This document shows positions 5,378 to 11,534 of a DNA stretch of 11,534 nucleotides, one piece after another. The stretch lies in the NCBI GenBank assembly GCA_045645165.1, contig JAZRIF010000015.1:1-11534 (forward strand), in the 5' to 3' direction. The notes below the pieces were generated by a model that had not been told where the DNA came from, did no database searches, and saw only the letters and a program-made list of their open reading frames with translations. Numbering within the stretch: the first letter of the stretch is position 1; each line of letters opens with the position of its first letter. This DNA comes from CAMEON01 sp045645165 (GTDB lineage: Bacteria > Bacillota > Clostridia > Oscillospirales > CAG-272). Both the position numbers and the translations under genes were made by a program.

Positions 5378-7222
5378 ATGAAAAACAAAGCCACCTCTCC
5401 CCGCATTCTCACTCCCGGGCTTTTGGCCTTTTCCGCCCTGGGCGCCTACTTCGCCGTCCTGTTTGTGGGTGGGCTCATGAACGGCGACAAGACCACGGTG
5501 CTTGACCCCGATTTCATCATCTACTTCAACCCCTTGACCTATGCCATCGCCTGGCTGGTCACAGGGGGGATCCTCTTAGCTTACGGCTCTATCTCCAAGC
5601 CCATGGTCTACAGTTTCACTTGGTTCGCCACCCTGTGTTACGCCATGCGTACGGCAGTAACAGGAGGAAGCTACTACCTCACCTTTGCCATGTGCGGACT
5701 GATGGCGGTCATGACCTACGCCTGCGGGCGGGTGCTGCGCCAAGAAAAAAGTGTCAAGGACAGTCTGAAGCCTTCCACGTCCCTGTCCCCCATCGGGGGG
5801 AAGATCGTTGTGGGCATCTTAGCTGCTTTGGCAGGAGGCCTGACGTTGTTTTTGCTCCTGTCCTCCTACCTCTCCTACACCATTTCCCCCTCGATGAGCA
5901 CGGGAGTCTACGTACAGATGATGGAATCCCTGCGCAGCGGATTCTCCTTTGATACCACGCTGGAATTCGGTTCTGAGGTTTCCCATCTGGCGGCGCACGT
6001 CTCCCCCATCTTCTTCATCTATCTGCCCTTCTACGCGATAATTCCCTCTCCCGTGACTCTACTGGTACTCCAGGTGGCAGCGGCCTACTCGGCGATCATC
6101 CCTCTGTGGCTGATCTGTCGACGTAAAGGACTCTCCCCTGCGTTGTCGGCGACGATCTGCGGACTGCTTTGCCTGTACCCTGCGGTGTGGGGCGGTGTAT
6201 CGGGTTCCTTCCACGAGTACGCTCTGCTCCTACCTCTGCTCCTATGGCTGATCTGGGCGCTGGAATCCCACCGCAAAGTGCTTTCCTGGGTATTCGCCGC
6301 CCTCATCCTCTGCGTGCGTGAGACCTGCGCCATCCATCTCTTTACGGTGGGCCTTTACTGGTTGCTGGAAAGCCGCAAGGCTACCGAGACCGACGGCAAA
6401 TCCCGCAAGAGCGATCGCACCACCGCGCTGATTCTCATGGGCGTATCGGTTGTCTACTTCGTCACATCCATGGTACTCCTGACCTATGCTGGCAGAGGCA
6501 CCCTCATCAACCGCTTTGACAATATCACGGGTATCTACGCCACGGATTTCGGCACCCTTATCCGTGAGTTGATCTTCAACCCCGCCATTGCGCTTTACGA
6601 AATGCTGACCGAGGCCAAGCTCCATTACGTGCTGTGTATCCTCCTGCCCCTGGGACTTCTCCCTCTGTTCGAAAAAAAGAAAACGGGCCTGGTGTTCCTG
6701 ATCCCTCTCCTGACTCTCAACCTCCTGTCGGATTTCCCTCACCACTTCCGTCTGGACTCTCCCTACTCCTTCGGCGTAACGGCTTTTGCTCTTTACCTAT
6801 GCATCAATGCGCTGACCACCCTAACTTCCCATGAAGGGAAAGCACTCCTATGCAAGCGGTTGGTCACCTTCGCCGTGTGCTGTACCTTGCTCATTGGCGG
6901 CTTCCGCTTGGCGGATTACGGTCTCTTTGCCGAATATGCCTTTACGGGTAAAAACGAGATCACCGCCATGGACAGTCTTTTGGAAACCGTAGAGGATGGC
7001 GCTTCTGTCAGCGCATCCGGACGGTTGATCGCGAACCTCGCGGCACGGGAAGAGATCTACGCCCTGTCGAGCCGTGTCCTCACCGATTACGTCGTGCTGG
7101 ATCTGCGCGAAGAATGGACTCTCCCCTCTGAGAAGGACTACTCCATCAAATACTACGAAGAGCGGGGCTATGCTGTGATCAAATCCTGCGACGCCGTAGG
7201 TGTGGTACTGAAAAAGAAGTAA
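5378..7222 (+). CDS. DUF2079-family multi-pass membrane protein (GT-C-like), motif-diverged paralogue
   Basis: This 614-aa integral membrane protein has about 12 hydrophobic segments and a C-terminal soluble tail from about residue 515. It aligns with the neighbouring minus-strand DUF2079 protein over shared blocks: SHLAAHVSP (202-210), LPFYAIIPSP (216-225), FHEYALLLPLLLW (278-290), INRFDNI (377-383) and SFGVTAF (464-470). DUF2079 is a family of predicted membrane proteins resembling GT-C glycosyltransferases, so transfer of a sugar from a lipid carrier at the outer membrane face is a possible role. However, positions that are Asp190, Asp293, Lys330-Glu-Asp332 and His498 in the paralogue are here Ser174, Ser277, Arg314-Glu-Thr316 and Ser464. 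It may be inactive or have changed specificity. ATG 5378 has AAAGGA nine bases or so upstream. It lies 58 bp after the methyltransferase gene and may be co-transcribed with it. Confidence 0.85.
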   Translation: MKNKATSPRILTPGLLAFSALGAYFAVLFVGGLMNGDKTTVLDPDFIIYFNPLTYAIAWLVTGGILLAYGSISKPMVYSFTWFATLCYAMRTAVTGGSYYLTFAMCGLMAVMTYACGRVLRQEKSVKDSLKPSTSLSPIGGKIVVGILAALAGGLTLFLLLSSYLSYTISPSMSTGVYVQMMESLRSGFSFDTTLEFGSEVSHLAAHVSPIFFIYLPFYAIIPSPVTLLVLQVAAAYSAIIPLWLICRRKGLSPALSATICGLLCLYPAVWGGVSGSFHEYALLLPLLLWLIWALESHRKVLSWVFAALILCVRETCAIHLFTVGLYWLLESRKATETDGKSRKSDRTTALILMGVSVVYFVTSMVLLTYAGRGTLINRFDNITGIYATDFGTLIRELIFNPAIALYEMLTEAKLHYVLCILLPLGLLPLFEKKKTGLVFLIPLLTLNLLSDFPHHFRLDSPYSFGVTAFALYLCINALTTLTSHEGKALLCKRLVTFAVCCTLLIGGFRLADYGLFAEYAFTGKNEITAMDSLLETVEDGASVSASGRLIANLAAREEIYALSSRVLTDYVVLDLREEWTLPSEKDYSIKYYEERGYAVIKSCDAVGVVLKKK

Positions 7223-7262
7223 ATGGAGTTCATCTTTGACGCTCCCCAATTTATCATCAGAA

Positions 7263-7297
7263 AAAGCCCGTCTCTGCCATAGGCAGAGATGGGCTTT
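7263..7297. terminator. Bidirectional terminator between convergent DUF2079 genes
   Basis: A 16-bp stem (7263-7278 AAAGCCCGTCTCTGCC, 7282-7297) with an ATA loop lies between the two converging genes, including one G-T wobble. On the minus strand the stem is followed by five T, and on the plus strand by three T in the arm, so it looks stronger for the minus-strand gene. It stops 3 bp before that gene's stop codon. Confidence 0.85.
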
Positions 7298-7300
7298 GCA

Positions 7301-9250
7301 TTAGTTTACGGACTTTTGCAGGATCACATGACCCTCATACTCCGCCCAGACGGTGTAGCCGTATTCTTCAAAGACCTGACGGTACTTATCGTCGGTTCCG
7401 TTTCGCAGAACGGCGAAGTCCACGTCGTCGACCTTTAAGTGAACCTTGCTTCCCGACATAACGTGGTAGGAGTGATCGTAGACCTCGCGGCGGTCAGCCA
7501 CATGAGCCAGGTAGGAACCGGGCACACAAAGGCTGGCATCCTCGGGCAAATCGTCCAACATGGCCTCGATATACTGGTAACGATCCCGGTTCTTCTCCCA
7601 CTGATCCGTATAGGTGTTGTACTTGGGGATCACAAGGAAGATATACATACAGCAGGCTGCGGCGGCCCCCAGCGCCAGCAAGCGGCGTCTCGGCACGGGC
7701 TGCAGATCGGGCAGATTCAGGATCATGGCGTACATGAGGAAGGCTGTGATACCGAAGTGGTATTGGAAGTTGATGCTGTACTGGTACTTGTAGGTTGTCA
7801 GCACGTTGAGCAGAATGGGCGCAACGAGTATCCAGCGGGACTGCTTCTTGGTGCAGAAGGGGATCATGCCCACGGGGAGAAGCATCTGGATCAGATATAC
7901 CACCTTCGCCCACGGACTTCTCTCCAAGAAGAAGGAATCCAAGGAAGCCTTGTCCGTAGAGAACAACTGCTTCAGAAGATAACCCGGATTTTTGAGAGCC
8001 GTCATAACGGCACCCAGCAGGCCTTCCTCCTTGTCAAAGATCAAATTGTCAAAACGGTTGATCATGGGTCCTGCAATGGAGGGACGGGGCGTATCGTTCG
8101 CGTAGTATTCCGCCCAGTATGCAGCAGTCTCATTCAAGAATACCAACGCTCCTGCAAAGTAGGCCACAGCGCCTGCCGCAAGAATAACTCCATGCAGATA
8201 TTTCTTGCGGGACAGTATGAGATACAACGCAAAGAAAATCACGTAAACGGCCGCATCCTCCTTGACCATCAGGGTCAGGGCGGCGAAGATATACATGGGA
8301 ATGTACTTTTCTCGCTCAAAGAAGTAGAACATCCACAGGAGCAGGGGGAGCAGGAAGCAGTTTTCATGGAAGTCGTAGAAGCACCCCATGGCCGTAGCGG
8401 GATACAGGGCATAGATCAGAGCAACCATGATCTGGGTGCGCTCCGACAGCTTGAAATGACGGGCCATAAGAACGGCAGGCACAATACCGCTGATGACCAG
8501 AACCGCCTGCCCGATCTGCAGTGTCAAGGGAGAGGGGAAAATGGCGTAGAAGGGCAACAGCAGGTAATAGATGGGGGACAAATGCACTGCAAAGTGGGAC
8601 AGAAGCACGTCGCGCTCACTGGAGATAATGGGGAGTCCCGTTTCGGTCATATTGTGGAACATATTCACGAACAGGCCGAAATCAAAGTTGGGGGAGGAAA
8701 AGGTCAGATACCGCATGGAGGTGGTCATGGCGATGACAAAACCACCCACCAATCCGAGGATCGCCGTAACCACCCACACGACCTTGGAGTGGATCTTCAG
8801 TCGGTCTATGAGCAGATCGTTCTTTTGCAGGAAGTAGAAAATAAAGAAAGCGTATGCCACGATGACAGCCAGCAAGAACAGCGTCCCGTCGGAATTCATG
8901 GTCATATTGCCGCTACCGACCGCGACCTTATAAGTAAGATCGTTCTCAAACGTACTGAGCCAACGGGCTACGCAACCCGTTGCCCCTGCCAAGAGGAACC
9001 AGGAATCGGTCTCGTAATCCGAGAAAGCCATCGAGACAACGGACAATGTGATATAGAACAGCGCGATCCACAATACCATGGACCCCGTAGACATTCCCTG
9101 GGCAAAGGAAAGCTCGAAAAAATCACCCTTTTCCGTCAAAAGGGTGAACAGAGCGTACAAGCACCAAGCGGCCACGGCGCGACATATAGCTCTCTCCCGC
9201 GTAAAAGCGGTTTTCAGACAGGCGATGATCTCTTTTTTATTCAACGACAT
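7301..9250 (-). CDS. DUF2079-family multi-pass membrane protein (GT-C-like)
   Basis: This 649-aa integral membrane protein has about 12-13 hydrophobic segments and a C-terminal soluble tail from about residue 545. Family-type motifs are FDFGLFVNMF (189-198), which resembles the FDLGIFDQ box of DUF2079 proteins, SHFAVHLSP (218-226), LPFYAIFPSP, DFHENCFLLPLLLW (293-306), KEDAAVY (330-336), INRFDNL and FQYHFGITAF (495-504). The acidic and His positions resemble those expected of a GT-C type transferase facing outward. The acceptor and donor are unknown. The start is ATG at 9250, not an upstream codon at 9346, because AAAGGAG (minus strand, 9266-9260) sits nine bases before it. The 32 upstream residues (MEACHHIP...) look unlike the family and would extend toward the promoter. 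It has its own consensus promoter at 9361-9389 and runs convergently with its paralogue. Confidence 0.9.
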   Translation of the reverse strand: MSLNKKEIIACLKTAFTRERAICRAVAAWCLYALFTLLTEKGDFFELSFAQGMSTGSMVLWIALFYITLSVVSMAFSDYETDSWFLLAGATGCVARWLSTFENDLTYKVAVGSGNMTMNSDGTLFLLAVIVAYAFFIFYFLQKNDLLIDRLKIHSKVVWVVTAILGLVGGFVIAMTTSMRYLTFSSPNFDFGLFVNMFHNMTETGLPIISSERDVLLSHFAVHLSPIYYLLLPFYAIFPSPLTLQIGQAVLVISGIVPAVLMARHFKLSERTQIMVALIYALYPATAMGCFYDFHENCFLLPLLLWMFYFFEREKYIPMYIFAALTLMVKEDAAVYVIFFALYLILSRKKYLHGVILAAGAVAYFAGALVFLNETAAYWAEYYANDTPRPSIAGPMINRFDNLIFDKEEGLLGAVMTALKNPGYLLKQLFSTDKASLDSFFLERSPWAKVVYLIQMLLPVGMIPFCTKKQSRWILVAPILLNVLTTYKYQYSINFQYHFGITAFLMYAMILNLPDLQPVPRRRLLALGAAAACCMYIFLVIPKYNTYTDQWEKNRDRYQYIEAMLDDLPEDASLCVPGSYLAHVADRREVYDHSYHVMSGSKVHLKVDDVDFAVLRNGTDDKYRQVFEEYGYTVWAEYEGHVILQKSVN

Positions 9251-9259
9251 ATTGATAGA

Positions 9260-9266
9260 CTCCTTT
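9260..9266 (-). promoter_or_regulatory. Ribosome-binding site fixing the start at 9250
   Basis: The minus-strand sequence AAAGGAG lies nine bases upstream of ATG 9250. It is near-complementary to the 16S rRNA 3' end and decides between this start and the longer reading frame. Confidence 0.85.
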
Positions 9267-9360
9267 GCAGTATCACAGAGACCGGAATCGGTTCTCCGTA
9301 TTTTATAAGACGAGCGCAGAAGCGGAATATGATGGCAAGCTTCCAAAATATCTCTTTCCT

Positions 9361-9389
9361 ATTATACACTAATTTTCTCCATATGTCAA
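9361..9389 (-). promoter_or_regulatory. Consensus sigma-70/sigma-A promoter for the minus-strand DUF2079 gene
   Basis: On the minus strand, TTGACA (9389-9384) and TATAAT (9366-9361) are perfect and separated by 17 bp. The predicted start near 9354 leaves a leader of about 104 nt before ATG 9250. An 8-bp inverted repeat, AGCGGAAT (9321-9328) and ATTCCGCT (9392-9399), flanks the promoter and could be an operator, but it is short enough to occur by chance. Confidence 0.87.
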
Positions 9390-9414
9390 GCATTCCGCTC
9401 GGTTTTTCAATAAT

Positions 9415-9434
9415 GTTCCCGCCCCGTTCACGCC
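9415..9434 (+). promoter_or_regulatory. 11-bp-phased direct repeat, candidate response-regulator box
   Basis: GTTCCCGCC (9415-9423) and GTTCACGCC (9426-9434) repeat with an 11-bp period. That is the geometry of OmpR/PhoB-family binding sites, where two regulator protomers bind head to tail. The pair is centred about 40 bp upstream of the start point predicted from the -10 box at 9453-9458. It therefore occupies the -35 region, where no good -35 hexamer is present. An activator-type, possibly autoregulatory, role is inferred. Confidence 0.45.
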
Positions 9435-9452
9435 GGATTTACATTTGCGTAG

Positions 9453-9458
9453 TATAAT
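9453..9458 (+). promoter_or_regulatory. -10 box upstream of the two-component operon
   Basis: TATAAT lies 45 bp before ATG 9504. The hexamer 17 bp upstream (9430-9435) does not match a -35 consensus. The promoter would therefore depend on an activator, or the site is fortuitous. Confidence 0.55.
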
Positions 9459-9503
9459 GGTAAAAAAGTTCAAAAACCATATATTTGTGAAAGGATACAT
9501 ACC

Positions 9504-10196
9504 ATGTTCAACATTCTGGTCGTCGAGGACGATTTCAATACCCGCCGCCTCATGTGTGCCGTGCTGGAACGCTACGGCTACCACCCCATCCCTGCCACCG
9601 ATGGCGTGGATGCGCTGGAACAGCTGGACAAAAAGCATGTTGATCTGATCATTCTGGATATCATGATGCCGAAAATGGACGGCTATGAGTTCACCCGTGT
9701 TCTCCGCGAAGCAGGCAACACACTCCCCATTCTCATGGTTACCGCCAAAGAGACTCCTGCGGACAAGCATAAGGGCTTCATCATCGGTACCGACGACTAC
9801 ATGACCAAGCCCGTGGATGAAGAAGAAATGATCCTGCGCATTGCCGCCCTGCTCCGCCGTTCCCGTATCGTCAGCGAGCGCAGATTGACCGTCGGCTCTA
9901 CCGTGCTCTACTACGATGCTTTCATGGTACGCAACGATGGCAAGGCCGTGGGTGCTCCCGGCGGCATGGAGCTTCCCCAAAAGGAATTCCTATTGCTCTA
10001 TAAGCTTTTGTCCTACCCGAACAAGATCTTTACCCGCCGTCAGCTCATGGACGAGATCTGGGACATGGAATCCGAGAGCGACGAGCGCACCGTGGACGTC
10101 CACGTCAGCCGTGTGCGAGAGCGCTTCCGTGACAACGACGATTTTGAAATCATCACGGTGCGCGGTCTTGGTTACAAGGCGGTATACCTGAAATGA
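9504..10196 (+). CDS. OmpR/PhoB-family response regulator
   Basis: This 230-aa cytosolic transcription regulator is controlled by phosphorylation. The receiver domain is residues 1-118, with the acidic pocket Glu8-Asp9-Asp10, phospho-acceptor Asp52 in LIILDIMMPKMDGYEF, switch Thr80 and Lys102 in DDYMTKPV. The C-terminal winged helix (about 130-229) has the family's EFLLLYKLLSYPNKIFTRRQL, WDMESESDERTVDVHVSRVR and ITVRGLGYKAVYL segments. ATG 9504 has AAAGGA shortly upstream. Its stop overlaps the start of the kinase gene by 4 bp (ATGA), so the two are translationally coupled and it is the kinase's cognate partner. A phased direct repeat in front of the gene suggests autoregulation. The target genes are not evident; the divergent DUF2079 gene is a candidate by proximity only. 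Confidence 0.95.
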   Translation: MFNILVVEDDFNTRRLMCAVLERYGYHPIPATDGVDALEQLDKKHVDLIILDIMMPKMDGYEFTRVLREAGNTLPILMVTAKETPADKHKGFIIGTDDYMTKPVDEEEMILRIAALLRRSRIVSERRLTVGSTVLYYDAFMVRNDGKAVGAPGGMELPQKEFLLLYKLLSYPNKIFTRRQLMDEIWDMESESDERTVDVHVSRVRERFRDNDDFEIITVRGLGYKAVYLK

Positions 10197-11320
10197 AAAC
10201 AAAGAAGCAGAAACGCCCTCTGCGTACCTTGCGTGAATGGCGAGGAAAGCTACGCATCAAATCCTTTCGGGTGGAGCTGATCATCATCATTTTTTTCCTG
10301 ATGCTGATTACCTCGGGATTTACCGTAGGCGTATACGCCATCCTGCACCTGATCATTCCAGCCCTCAAAAATTTCGATACGATAGCCTCCAGCGCCTCTA
10401 CCCTCATCGCCTGCACCATCATCGGCACGGGCGCCGCCGCGATCCTGACCAAGTGGCTGCTTATTCCTTTAAAGGAAATGATCTACGCTACCGAGCGCAT
10501 CGCCAAGGGGGATTTCAAAGTGCAAATACAGGAAACATTTGACGAGGATTCAGACTTCGGCATCCTGCAGCGCTCCTTCAACCATATGGCGGGAGAGCTG
10601 GACGGCATTGAAATGTTCCGCAATGACTTCATCAACAACTTCTCCCATGAATTCAAAACCCCTATCGTATCCATTCAGGGCTTTGCCCATCAGCTGCAGG
10701 CAGGAGGCCTCACCTCCGAGGAGGAGCAAGAGTATATCCGCATCATTGCGGCTGAATCCGACCGTTTAGCCAAGATGGCTACGAATATCCTGCTCCTGTC
10801 CAAGCTGGAAAACCAGGCCATCGTCACCGACAAGACCGAATTTTTTCTGGACGAGCAGATCCGTACCTGTCTCCTCCTTCTTGAAAAACAGTGGTCCTCC
10901 AAGAATATCGAGCTGAATATTGATTTGGATGAGGTGAAATATTGTTTCAATGAAACCATGCTCTCCCACGTATGGGTCAATCTTTTGGGCAATGCCATCA
11001 AGTTCACACCCCACGGCGGTACAATCTCCTGCACTCTGCGCAAGGATGCCTCAACTGTTACAGTAACCATATCCGATACCGGATGCGGTATGGACGAATC
11101 TACTCAAAAGCATATTTTTGAAAAATTCTACCAAGGCGATACCTCCCATGCCGGTGACGGAAACGGCATCGGACTGACCATCGTAGGACGTATTCTGGTG
11201 CTCTGCGGGGGACGTATTCATGTAGACAGCGAGTCCGGCATGGGCAGTACCTTTACGATCACCCTTCCTGTCACCGTCCCTGACTATGAGAATGTGACAA
11301 AGTATGAGGAGGAAACATAA
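10193..11320 (+). CDS. Sensor histidine kinase, two TM helices with short extracellular loop
   Basis: This 375-aa membrane-bound kinase is the partner of the overlapping response regulator. The N-terminus is strongly basic and cytoplasmic. TM1 is at about 28-55 and TM2 at about 67-88, leaving only about a dozen residues outside (around LKNFDTIASSAS). A HAMP linker (about 88-140: LLIPLKEMIYATERIAKGDF) precedes the dimerisation and phosphotransfer helix with the H-box NNFSHEFKTPIVSIQGFA, where His152 is the phosphorylated residue. The ATPase domain has the N-box VNLLGNAIKFTPHG (Asn263, Asn267), the G1 box SDTGCGMD, the F-box IFEKFYQGD and the G2 box GDGNGIGLTIVGRI. All catalytic motifs are intact. 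The minimal loop means the signal is probably sensed within the membrane or through a partner protein. AAGGCGG upstream can serve as ribosome-binding site. Element E3 begins 4 bp after the stop codon. Confidence 0.95.
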   Translation: MKTKKQKRPLRTLREWRGKLRIKSFRVELIIIIFFLMLITSGFTVGVYAILHLIIPALKNFDTIASSASTLIACTIIGTGAAAILTKWLLIPLKEMIYATERIAKGDFKVQIQETFDEDSDFGILQRSFNHMAGELDGIEMFRNDFINNFSHEFKTPIVSIQGFAHQLQAGGLTSEEEQEYIRIIAAESDRLAKMATNILLLSKLENQAIVTDKTEFFLDEQIRTCLLLLEKQWSSKNIELNIDLDEVKYCFNETMLSHVWVNLLGNAIKFTPHGGTISCTLRKDASTVTVTISDTGCGMDESTQKHIFEKFYQGDTSHAGDGNGIGLTIVGRILVLCGGRIHVDSESGMGSTFTITLPVTVPDYENVTKYEEET

Positions 11321-11323
11321 TCA

Positions 11324-11533
11324 TTCAAATTTGGGTTTATCGGAGAGCGGGGGAACGCCAAAGGAAAACTTCTTGAAAGAAGTTTCCCTCTGGACACCCT
11401 TCAAGAACTTTCAAAAAAAATATTGATAAATCACCCTTTTTGAAAGTTTTTGAGATTCCAAAGGACTTTTTTCAAAAAGTTCTTTGGTGGGGTCCAGGGG
11501 CAACGCCCCTGGCCGGTAAACTGCAATTTCAAA
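11324..11533 (-). repeat. Palindromic MITE-like repeat element E3, inverted copy of E1
   Basis: This 210-bp element is nearly the same length as E1 but inverted, with the B end at left (TTCAAATTTGGGTTTATCGG, from 11324) and a diverged A end at right (complement of TTTGAAATTGCAGTTTACCGG, ending 11533). All four E1 hairpins recur in reverse order: 11358-11393 (15 of 17 pairs), 11408-11446, 11458-11487 and 11494-11512 (CCAGGGGC paired with GCCCCTGG). The last stem differs from E1's at several pairs, with both sides changed so that pairing is kept. The window ends at the element tip, so the outer flank cannot be examined. It may also serve as the transcript end of the two-component operon, though no hairpin carries a clear T-run. 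Confidence 0.85.
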
Positions 11534-11534
11534 A

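Noticed and set aside
9279..9297. Small imperfect hairpin (GAGACCG / CGGTTCTC) in the minus-strand DUF2079 leader
   Set aside because: It is short and bulged, with no downstream T-run or recognisable ligand-binding core, so a riboswitch or attenuator cannot be supported.
9251..9346. Upstream start of the minus-strand DUF2079 gene at 9346
   Set aside because: A strong ribosome-binding site (AAAGGAG) lies nine bases before ATG 9250. The added 32 residues do not look like the family's N-terminus.
7439..9457. Long plus-strand reading frame (672 codons) opposite the minus-strand DUF2079 gene
   Set aside because: Its translation is rich in His, Gln and Gly, with no recognisable domain or ribosome-binding site, and it runs through the opposite gene's promoter. 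The minus strand encodes a clear membrane protein with a promoter and ribosome-binding site, so this is an antisense shadow.

Overview
The window looks like a chromosomal segment from a Gram-positive, gut-type anaerobe of class Clostridia, probably Oscillospirales. This is inferred from the ribosomal protein S2 and EF-Ts sequences, the moderately high GC content, two DUF2079-type membrane proteins and abundant small palindromic intergenic repeats. No rRNA, tRNA, CRISPR array, transposase or phage gene is visible.

Layout. (1) 1-1359: the 3' end of rpsB and complete tsf, closed by a strong hairpin terminator; pyrH and frr do not follow. (2) 1372-3585: a consensus sigma-70-type promoter, a 211-bp palindromic repeat (element E1), then a tight three-gene run: an unknown 131-aa protein, a 194-aa three-helix membrane protein, and a GNAT acetyltransferase fused to an ASCH domain. 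(3) 3590-3756: element E2, with the same termini as E1 but another core. (4) 3790-5319: an RsmF-type rRNA m5C methyltransferase. (5) 5378-9250: two convergent paralogous DUF2079 (GT-C-like) multi-pass membrane proteins sharing a terminator at 7263-7297. The minus-strand copy keeps the acidic and histidine motifs; the plus-strand copy has replaced several of them. (6) 9251-9503: a divergent control region with a consensus minus-strand promoter, a plus-strand -10 box and an 11-bp-phased direct repeat. (7) 9504-11320: an OmpR-type two-component system with overlapping response regulator and histidine kinase genes. (8) 11324-11533: element E3, an inverted copy of E1.

The most distinctive signal is the E1/E2/E3 family. 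Each element has one 'A' end (TTTCAAATTGGGGTTTA) and one 'B' end (read outward-in, TTCAAATTTGGGTTTA), forming imperfect terminal inverted repeats. E1 and E3 share about 210 bp folding into four consecutive hairpins, and hairpin 1 shows paired, stem-preserving changes between copies. E2 keeps the ends but carries a different palindromic core. They look like non-autonomous, MITE-like or otherwise mobilised structured repeats sitting exactly at gene boundaries. No encoded partner is present, so their mobility and function are inference.

Other points of interest are the GNAT-ASCH fusion, the diverged DUF2079 pair, and a plausible autoregulatory response-regulator site upstream of the two-component operon.
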